A stretch of DNA of 64,000 nt from Motacilla alba alba. Its lineage: Eukaryota > Chordata > Aves > Passeriformes > Motacillidae. Every line of letters starts with the position of its first letter. The first letter of the stretch is position 1. Location of the stretch: the NCBI RefSeq assembly GCF_015832195.1, contig NC_052031.1, forward strand, positions 12,029,850-12,093,849, written 5' to 3'. The translations under genes were made by a program, and so were the position numbers. Shown piece by piece: positions 44,991-64,000 of the stretch. The notes beneath the pieces were generated by a model. It did no database searches. It was given only the letters and a program-made list of their open reading frames with translations, and had not been told where the DNA came from.

Positions 44991-46770
44991 TAAGTTATTT
45001 CTGTCATCCACATGGGCTGGATGAATAAATAACTCACCAAATACACTTAGAAACAGTCTAACTTAGCAAGGGTTTACAAAAGCCTGGAACCAGAACACCT
45101 TGCTGAAGGACAGGGGTAAAATAACTGTGGTTCCCCCTCTGCAAGCTGGAGACTTTTTTTGCTATTTTTATCTGCCCTGCAAACACTTTCAGGCCAGCCA
45201 GCAAAGGCCTTTGAGGAGTATCTTTGACTCGGCTGCAAATCTACAGCCTGAAGATAACACAGGAGACATATGGCAAAGCCTTGTGTCTGTCAGCCCTACT
45301 CCCTCTGAGCAGAGTACCCTTGATTCCAGCTGCTGGGAGATCACAGGGAGATCTCTTCTGCACTGAGATCTTGTCCAAGCAGGGAGGGCTCTCTGCTTCT
45401 AGATGGGTTTTACACCTCAATGGCATCACACCTTTACAGCTGGCAGCAGCGTGGCCACAAGGGATTTCCAGTGTGACAGGCAAAGAACGGAGGCATAAGC
45501 CCTGCAACTCTGCCAAAACAGGAACAGCGTTTCCCCGTGTGTGAGGCCAAGGCCAGACCCATACTTCAAGTTACTCATTTAGTAATAAAGACACAGATCT
45601 CTCCAGGTACACCTGTGTGTCACCCTGGTACAGGCTGTGCCTGTTTTGGGTGCTGCTTGCTGCTGCTGTGCCTGCACAGTGCTGCCTGCAGGCTGCGAGC
45701 CGCAGCTGTACAGATGTGGGCAGCTCACCTGCTGCCATTCCACAGCACAGGGAGAAATCTGAGTGCTGGGGCAGGACTGTGGAATACTTGTTTGGAAATC
45801 TTTTCTATGAGAAAACAATAAAATTAAAAAAAGAAAAGAAGAAAAAAAAAAGCCTTCCTTTCTAATAGCATTCAAACTAATTACGCAGCTGCACACACTG
45901 GTAAAGTTTCACTGCAGAACAAAACAATAAAGTTGGATTATCTGCCCTAATTTAAGTGGCTGGAAGTTTTGCATCTGATTCTAAATTACCCACACACTTC
46001 TTTTCCTTTTACACTCAAGGGAGAAATATCCCAGAGGATCACTAAAATGAAGGTCAAAGATCAACTGAATGAATTCCCCTCTAAAGGTAAATGTGACTTT
46101 TTAATAATTGCCAAGGAAACCCTGGGTCAATTTGGCATCTAAAATTCAGACATCTCAGGACAAAGAACCCTACACAAAGTAGAAGACCACAGCCCTGGGT
46201 ACAGTAAGCAGAGCATGCAGAGCTGTTGGAAAGTGACTTTTCATCGAGGTCAAACCTTTATCCCTAGGCTGCAATCCAATCAGCACTATTGTAGAGATGG
46301 GTTAATGAAATAATGGAGTACTCCAAACTATTTCACCAAAACTCACTGGTTTAGTGACAACTTCCACTTAGGTTTCATTTCTTTAACTGTGATTTTCAAT
46401 TAGTCAAGTAATTCACTTCCCACTTATTTACATGCATGAGACAGAGCAAAAGCAAAATATTTCACTTGATGCATAATCACATACCCAGAGACTCAGGCTT
46501 GGATTGTGATATGGGCAGAAAGCAGCCAGCTAATTCCTGACAAATTTCATTACCAATAAGGCAATGCTCAAGAAGCAGGAGCTGTTTATGAGGGCTGGAA
46601 GTGAAAAGTTGGTGGGTGTTTAGGAATGCAAGCATGCCTAAACATAAAGTACTGTGTCATCATTAAACAAAAGACTGAAGTAATAAATTTAATAGCTAGA
46701 AATTGAGTCTTTTTGGGAGCTTGTCCCTAAAGTGAATGTAATTTCCTTTCCTTGAAATGATTAATCAAAC

Positions 46771-46797
46771 GGGGGGGGGGGGGGGGGGGGGGGGGGG
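46771..46797. repeat. G(27) homopolymer
   Basis: A run of 27 guanines flanked by AATCAAAC and AAGAAATAAA. Such a run can form G-quadruplexes and is a frequent site of sequencing and assembly error, so the exact length is doubtful. Confidence 0.95.
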
Positions 46798-49700
46798 AAG
46801 AAATAAAATGGACAAATCTTTCTGCAGCATGACCTTATTTCCTACTCCAGATCATGAACTTATACAAGCTTGTATTGGAAAAATTGAATCTGGCCAGCCA
46901 TCAGTGCTGTTTATTTTATCAGAGGTGCTGGTGTCCATACTCAATGTTGTAGCTTCATCTCTGAAGAGCCAGAGAGGAAATCTCTCTTGATTTCTCTCTC
47001 CAGAGAATTCTGTTGCTGACAGCAGGAGACATGGCATTGATTACAGCCCAGAGAATTGACATCTTATCACAAAACCAAATCTGCAGCAACTTCAGATTTC
47101 TAAAAGTTTGTTTAAGGATGGCAAAGTGCCCACTCAAGTGTAAAATTATTAAAGAGTGGGCAGAAATAAGGAAGAAATAGGTAAAAATATAAATGTTAAA
47201 AAAATATTTTATCTTACTTAATAACACTTTCGGAAAGTTATTTGTAAGATATTGAGGTACACACTGACTCTCCGGTGCTTAATCTAAACCAACTAATCTG
47301 AAGTAATGTTCTACAGATATTTTACACTTGCATAATTCAGACATTCCATATGGACCTACATGCACCACAGGTACCTGGGGGAAGCTCTCAAAAGGCAGCC
47401 TGACAGACAATCCAGATGGCATCAACCAGATTGCTTTCCCCTTTCCCATTTATTCCTATAGCCACGCTGCAAACTTTCCCTGATGAAACCAAGATAGGAC
47501 TTACAATCTGATCTGAGCTTCTACATTAACATCCAATTAAAACCCAAGGTCTTATACACCTGCTTATAATTAAAACTCCAGTGTGTCTTTGGCATGACAG
47601 CACTAAAGCAAAATCTGCTGAGACCTCTTTGCCAGCAAGCCCAACCTGCCTTAAATGTGACATAACACCAGCTGAAGTGCTGCCCAGCTGTCCAAGACTC
47701 CTGGCAGCAGCCACGGGCTCCAACACCAGCCCCAAGCAGAGCCTGCTGCAAGGCACTTCTGGCTGGAGAAGCAGATCCAACTCCTGGTACAGCAGGCTGG
47801 CAAATTCTCCTTCACATGAACCTCCCCTGTACCAAACACCTCACACTGAGCAATACAGCATCCTCCAGAATACTGTGGCTGCCATGTATATTAAACTGCA
47901 CAGGGTGTAGCATTGGAGGAGCAAAATGACCAAAGAGGACACACACCTGGTGGCAGCAGCTGATCAGCTCTGAGACACAGGACATGGGGATTCTCTACAT
48001 TTAGAAGCAATCTCTCCACATGCTTCAGCCTCCCCAAGATGATTCGGGCAAGCTGCAGTGTTCCACAGCCACAGGCTGACAAAGCCTTCAGCTTGCAATA
48101 TGACCATCCACAGCAACACCAAGTAAAAAGGGACAAGATTTACAGCTGCACCCTCCTCTGATTTCTGTTGTTGTCCCTAAACCATCCATCACAAGATCTG
48201 TCCTGTCCCAGTCCTAATCAGGGGAAGTAGCAGCACACTATAGGGTACATCTTGGTGTCCCTTTCCCAAAAGGCTTCACATGAAGGCCCTTCTCAAGGCT
48301 GCCTGTGTGTCTAGAGAATGTACATGACATGCCAGACTGCAGCAGTGATTGACTGCTTGAGACAGTAAGGAGGAAATCTTATCTCCACCAAGCCCCAGGC
48401 AATGCAGGGCTCAGGGGTTATATTTCACAGCGCAGATATCCAACTTTGACAGCAGAACTGTCACCAGAAGTGGGTCATCAGTTGCAGGTATCAGAGGTAT
48501 CACACTCCCTTTCTTTCCTGAGTTATCCCTCTCACAAACTGTCCAAGGCAGCCTTGGACATTTCCCCCTTCCCGAGACAGCTGCTTGGTTTCTGCCACCA
48601 GTGGGTTCTATTTGCTCAGTCAGGAAGGCAACAGGCAAAGGAGCAGATAAAATGAGCAGAGCTGACAGGTAATACCACAAACACCTCTATCAGCCCAGTC
48701 AGGTACACTGGCAATGCAGGAATCTCCTGGTGGTTTGTGGTCAGACATTCCCCGAGGCCCAGCAGAATTGCCAATATCACTTCCTGTCTGAACACCCCCA
48801 TGCAGGGACTTCAAAGGACATTTGCAGGCTCTGTCCATCACCAGTGACAAGATGGTGGTGATTATCAGGAAAAGGAAGTGTCAGCAAAGCAGGATCCTAA
48901 CAACCCAGCTGAGAGTCACTGCTTTTCCTAGGACTGACAAGGTACAAAGGCAGTATTCATGAGGAAAGCCACAGCAAAGTGGTGAATTGAAGACTGTTGT
49001 GAAGGTTTTTTAACAAAACAAACAACATGGGCACCTTCTCAAGTTGAGTTCCTCTGCTGTCTTGCAAGAATTACATTGGAAAAGATGACTTTTTCAGCTG
49101 CTATTTATTACTAGAAGATTTCCTTCCCCAGCTCCTGCACCAATACAGATATATTTTGTGCAGTCATGCAATAAAAACCTGATTGCTTTATGGCCTGAGA
49201 ACAACCAACCACACATTCCTCCTTCAAAGTCTTCTCTTACATTCCTAGTGAGGGAAATTCACTACTGAGAATCTCACAACAAAATCTACCTAAGGAGGCA
49301 GCAGTGGGCAGATCAACAACACCAACAACCTTTTTCCTCCTTTTCCCCTGACAGACACCTTGGGTGCCTTGGGGATTGAAGTACCCAGTAAAGACAAGAG
49401 CAGCAGCCCACTGCCATCATCTATAAAAAAGATAATTCTCTCTACCATTTGCTGCTGGGTGCCAAAGATGGACCTTTGAAATCTGAACCAGTAATATCCT
49501 TAAGCATTACCTGGAATGAAGTAAGCTTGCAATCCAGAGAAGTTTTTGGAAGCTACTAAATTTGGTAGCTACCCAAAGGGTTTTAAATGTCCCATTCCTA
49601 GAAGATAACATGGAAAACTAATCAGATTATTAAAGTATCTTTCTGCATTTCATCTGTGCTTTAACTTGGGTTGTTCTACACGTTATTCTCTATCATTTGC

Positions 49701-49839
49701 ATTTTGTGTGCAGGTTTCTTTCCTGAATGTGCTTTAATTTAAATCGAGTAGATGCATTTAAATCAAAACAGGCAGACACAGAAATATGGTGGACATTACT
49801 AAAGACATAGCTCACTGCATTTTTTTTCTTTTTTACCAT

Positions 49840-52144
49840 CAGCCACAGAAAGCTTTATTCCAAGCCTGATCACACTTTCAGTTACAAAACACGTGGCAAA
49901 AAATAACAGTTAACAACGCAAGATCTGCCATATTTCTACTTGCCTCTATTCTTATACTGGATTTTCCACATTAAGGGATGGAGAATAAACCTCTCTCATT
50001 TTTAACATAATGAATATACCTAAGGGTAGCAAATAAAGGTTTTTATTGTTTTTAATTTCATTTCACAAATGTTTTACTTTCCCCAAGCCGCCATTTGTTA
50101 GTGCAACAAACCGCACAGTGCTAGTTGCTGAGGTATACATGGTTAAACTAATTTCACCTTCAACCCAAATCGCTGTGTTTTCTCCCACCCTTTTTTTTTT
50201 TTAAGTAATGAAAGCCATATAGTCACTATTTCACATTTCTAAAAATAATTCCACTCTAGACTAAAGAATGGTTTTCTTCTAGGTGTTAATAATGACAGGC
50301 TGTAAAAAGCAACAGCCTTATCTTTTATCACCCATAGAACTCCTGCTGTTCTTTTTTTTTTTTTTTTAAGATATTTTGTGCAAAATTAAGTTCTGTGTAG
50401 GTCTGTACCATAATTTGGAAAAAAACTGTGTATAAAATGTACTTAATTTTTAAAAACAATCCCAACGTCAAACAACAGAGAAAGGAGAAACAGATCAGAG
50501 GCAGCTGAAGTTTTCACATGAGAAACTAAATATAGTATGTTCTTAAAGCTCCAGTAATACATTCTTCCAAAAACCAGAATGCACTTTGGTCATTATTAAA
50601 CATTAGTACAGAGGCAAATAAAATACAAAATGCTTGTTTGTGTTGCTTTATATATAAAAATATTTTTATACCACATAAGTTTAAGACTCAATACTTCAAA
50701 TCTTTCAAGATTCTGAACATTAGCAAACATAGGGCAATATCCAGACTCTCGTTAACAATTACTTGTAACTTTTCAGTATGAAACCAGTATTTTAGAAACA
50801 TAAAATATAAGAATACTTGTGCCTCGTGGTATTAGTCCTCCCAGAAAAATTTGCAGAAGGAAAGTTTGTTACAAGTCACTTAATTTCACAGGGATGGACA
50901 CATTATTTTTGTCACGCTGAAGAACCACGAGTCAATATGACTGGTCCTTGTGGGAGGCAGAGGGAGAGGTGTTAGAAACCCCAGCAGAAAGCACATGGAA
51001 TGACACCTGCTAGGGAGGAATGGGAGTTATTTCAAGACACAAACCTGCCAAATACGTGGCTTTGCAGCTCTGCTGCTCACCAGAGCAACTTGTTCTTTGT
51101 GTTTAATTGTTCTTAAACTTCAATGTGGTATGAATGGCATATACTATAGTGTACAAGAGGAGAGCATCTATCTATCTTTTGCTCAGTCATTCAAAGCATT
51201 CCTTTCACCAGTAAATAATTTGCTTGTTTAAATACTCAACTTCAACATATAATACATACTGCTCCATAGTTCACCATAATATATCCCAATTAATATACAT
51301 TTATATGTATAAAGTTTCTCATTAAAAGTAACAATAAAAAGTGCACATGCACAGTCAGAGCTGCACAGAACAGCCCAGTATTTCAAATAAATACAATATT
51401 TAATTTTTATCAAAATATCATACAGCATGGTAACCATTTACAATTATTGCTCTAATAAATGTGTTATCAAAGAACACTTGTTGACTTCTTATATGATACC
51501 TTTTTAATATCCCAGGATATTTAAACTGCAGCCTATATGACTTTAGATCCTGGAATTACTCAAAATATTAGAAATTTTTTTCTAATAGTATTATAAAACC
51601 TTTTTGCTACCTGTCATACTGTATTGTCAGTACTTTATTTTTTGAGTATGTCTCACTTTTCCATTGCAACCAAGCATCTGTTGACACTGTCCTCATAAAT
51701 GACTGGTGCAAATGAAATATTCGAAACGATTCCACCACACTATCAAAAATCAAATGACTTCCATATAGTGTTACTGGTAACTAAAAATGTTCAGCATTGG
51801 CTTAGCTTTAACAACCAATAGAGCAATTTAGTGTGGTCGTACTTCAGGATTTCAAACTCTCAGACACACAGTTTTTGACCCTTCCTAAATTTGACCCTTT
51901 CCAGAACAAAGCAAGTAATTTGAAAACAAAACATAAATGTCAATTAAAACAAACATAAACCAGTGAGAAGATGAAATAAATACAAAGATTGCACAAGACA
52001 GATGTAAACACTTCCGTTTTCCAAATTACTTCCTTGAAGAGGTTGTAGCTTCTGAAATACAGATTCAGTGGCTGCTGTGAGGCAGTTTTGTCCATCAATG
52101 ACCTTTTCTGTAACACTGTGTTATTTCATCTTCTTTCTATACTG
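49840..52144 (-). other. PHTF2: PHTF2 3'UTR
   Basis: The 3'UTR runs from the TGA stop (52145-52147 on the - strand) to a likely poly(A) site near 49840. It is AT-rich and unique, with A runs on the sense strand (near 50190 and 50352). Several TTTATT words on the + strand (for example at 50042 and near 51629) are potential upstream AATAAA signals, so shorter forms are possible. The end is inferred from the last good signal. Confidence 0.6.
49854..49859 (-). terminator. PHTF2: PHTF2 candidate distal polyadenylation signal
   Basis: On the - strand this reads GGAATAAAGC, followed by TTTCTGTGGCTGATGG, a GT-containing downstream region. Sequence beyond it looks intergenic. The choice among several AATAAA words is not certain. 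Confidence 0.5.
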
Positions 52145-52165
52145 TCAAGATTTGATCTTCCAGAG
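52145..52165 (-). CDS. PHTF2: PHTF2 last coding segment (LWKIKS-stop)
   Basis: On the - strand the acceptor TTAATTTTTCCAG is followed by CTC TGG AAG ATC AAA TCT TGA, giving LWKIKS and a stop. This is the C-terminal hexapeptide I recall for human PHTF2, and it joins in phase 0 to the previous exon ending GFNLK. The stop is followed directly by the 3'UTR in the same exon. The very short coding part is easy for automatic annotation to miss. A stronger-looking acceptor 260 bases earlier (exon would begin at 52425) gives an unrelated ending and was not chosen. Confidence 0.9.
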   Translation of the reverse strand, partial: LWKIKS

Positions 52166-62373
<10,208 letters not shown>

Positions 62374-62675
62374 CTAAAAGCAAAAGAAAACAAGGAATGT
62401 ATTTGATTTTTGAATGATTTTGTCATTAATTCAATAAACAAAATATTAATGTTTTTATTTTATCACAAAGAACACTTTATAATCTGGTAAATTGTATGAA
62501 AACTTCAACCAATCATCATTCCATTTTTATCCTTTAAAAACCAGGAAGTCCTCAAAGAGCACTTAATGCACAGGAACAAAGTAATAAAAAAAAAACAACA
62601 ATAAAACACTGCAATTAAACTCCAGTGCATATTCCTGCATTAAAAATTCACTGAATGCTGACTTAGCCAAGTGGG

Positions 62676-62727
62676 CCAATCAGACTGGGCTGCTTAGATC
62701 CTCTATGTTGCTCCTGTTTCTGATTGG
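62676..62727. promoter_or_regulatory. Two inverted CCAAT boxes (9-bp inverted repeat)
   Basis: CCAATCAGA at 62676-62684 and TCTGATTGG at 62719-62727 are exact inverted copies 34 bases apart. CCAATCAGA is close to the preferred binding site of NF-Y. Promoter or LTR origin is possible but not shown. Confidence 0.35.
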
Positions 62728-63412
62728 TTTAGGTTGCATCCTTTTTAGTGGAATCAAAGTGTTTACAGTGCAGACAGGTCTGGAGCTCTGTTCTGCTGGC
62801 TATGGCTTTCTGAGTTTGTCTCTGCTGTGTCTTGCACCCAAACCTGTAAAGCCTCTGAGTCAGGCAGAGACCAGAACTAGGTTTGTGAATAAGTTGCTTT
62901 TTAACAAGTGGGAGAGAGTGAGTATCAACTTGTCAGAACTAGTGAGAGTTTTCTTTGGCTATGCTTGGTTTTATGAGCAACTCTACAAAATACTCATGTT
63001 GTCTATTTTGAAAAAGAGCACATCAATTCAATGCATTTCAAACTGTTTCCTCAAGAAGAGTACTAGGAAAAAGGAGGGAGGACTAGTGAGAACATCCCAC
63101 TCATCCTCTTTGAGGTTTGCTTCCTATAGAGGAAAGCTTTCTTTTCCAATCCTAACTTTAGCAACCAGATAACTCAGATCTGTATATTCCTAACCCAGTA
63201 AATTACTTGTTCACTGAAATCAAGGAGATAAACTTGATTATTCACAACATGTATCAATAAAACTGAGGTTGGCTATGTGAGCAAGCACCTAACAATGCAA
63301 ACACCTTTTATTGTCCCAACACTGAAGATCTGGTGGTAGCTCTTTAATCTAGTAGTAACAAGTAAATTAGAGTGATGTAAGCCACAGAACAATAATGTGA
63401 ATAACAGAGACT

Positions 63413-63510
63413 TAAACCATAACACGAACAACAAAACAAACAAATTTAAAAATCCACAACCAACCAATCAAAAAACACCAAAAAACCCAACCAACCAAAA
63501 ATAAATTCCA
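63413..63510. repeat. A/C-rich low-complexity sequence
   Basis: Repeated CAA, CAAAC and AACCAACC words with almost no G or T. Simple sequence in the PHTF2 intron, just downstream (gene orientation) of the exon ending at 63580. Confidence 0.7.
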
Positions 63511-63543
63511 CATAAATCAAGCTTGGTAGTGCTTACACTTCTA

Positions 63544-63708
<165 letters not shown>

Positions 63709-64000
63709 CTAGGAAAGACAAAGAATATCTTCCATCAGAATTAAGAATCTATTTTCATGTCAATATGCCTTTGTCAGAGATATACTAACAAACCCCCTCC
63801 CCCCAAAAAAACAAAAACTAAACAAAAAACAACAACACAAAGGAAAAAAACACCAAAAAACTAAACCAAAACACTTTAGACTGACACAAATATTGCTATA
63901 TAGCATTTACTTCTATTATATGTTAACCTTATTCCTTAAAATCCTCCTTCTTTTCCAAGAAACAGCTGTGAGAACTCTCCTTCTCTATAGCTCTCCTTCT
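63709..64000 (-). other. PHTF2: PHTF2 intron (partial) with A/C-rich tract
   Basis: Intronic sequence upstream of the exon at 63708. The span 63790-63885 is A/C-rich on the + strand. It is therefore T/G-rich on the transcribed sense strand, with a GGGGGG-A-GGGGG run, about 80 bases before the acceptor. Confidence 0.7.

Larger units (their letters stand above)
43536..49839. other. Intergenic region between MAGI2 and PHTF2, last part
   Basis: No supported gene. GC-richer patches at 45.2-45.8 and 47.6-48.8 kb carry only overlapping chance frames. A purine/A-rich tract lies near 45820-45852, a short hairpin at 44952-44990 and a G27 run at 46771. Confidence 0.6.

Noticed and set aside
49860..50000. 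First guess for the PHTF2 last exon near ATTTTCCACATT
   Set aside because: No AG acceptor at the required place, and the correct match was found at 52145-52165.

Overview
The window is ordinary nuclear DNA from a vertebrate, most likely a bird. It is AT-rich and intron-rich, with few repeats. The interspersed repeats I can recognise are CR1 LINE fragments, two of them with the avian/sauropsid 3' tail (one ending ATTCTATGATTCTA), plus old MIR-like SINE remnants. I saw no bacterial or viral gene organisation and no CRISPR array. I cannot resolve the species; a crocodilian or turtle is less likely but not excluded.

Two protein genes meet tail to tail. On the + strand, positions 1-25.9 kb hold the 3' end of MAGI2 (S-SCAM), a synaptic and junctional multi-PDZ scaffold. 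It comprises the exon for the second half of the last PDZ domain (2646-2784), an 89-nt cassette exon (8551-8639), the last exon (from 22898), and a 3'UTR of about 2.2 kb ending near 25880. On the - strand, positions 49.8-64 kb hold the 3' end of PHTF2, a multi-pass membrane protein. Eight coding exons give the C-terminal 339 residues, ending in a 21-nt coding stub that continues into a 3'UTR of about 2.3 kb. The rest of each gene lies outside the window.

The most interesting structure is the MAGI2 3' end. If the cassette exon is skipped, the last exon is read in one frame and gives a 264-residue Ser/Lys/Thr-rich tail. If it is included, its 89 nt (not a multiple of three) shift the frame. The first 57 nt of the same exon are then read as an 18-residue proline-rich terminus and stop. 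Both outputs match MAGI2 isoform ends I know from mammals, so the 57-nt segment is coding in two frames.

The roughly 24 kb between the genes (25.9-49.8 kb) holds no gene I can support. It contains CR1 pieces, a probable MIR-like remnant, a (GT)19 microsatellite and a G27 run. GC-richer patches there carry only overlapping chance reading frames. The MAGI2 introns hold (AAAT)n and (GGAA)n microsatellites and another MIR-like remnant. Exon boundaries were placed by hand from splice consensus and recalled family sequence; no alignment was run.
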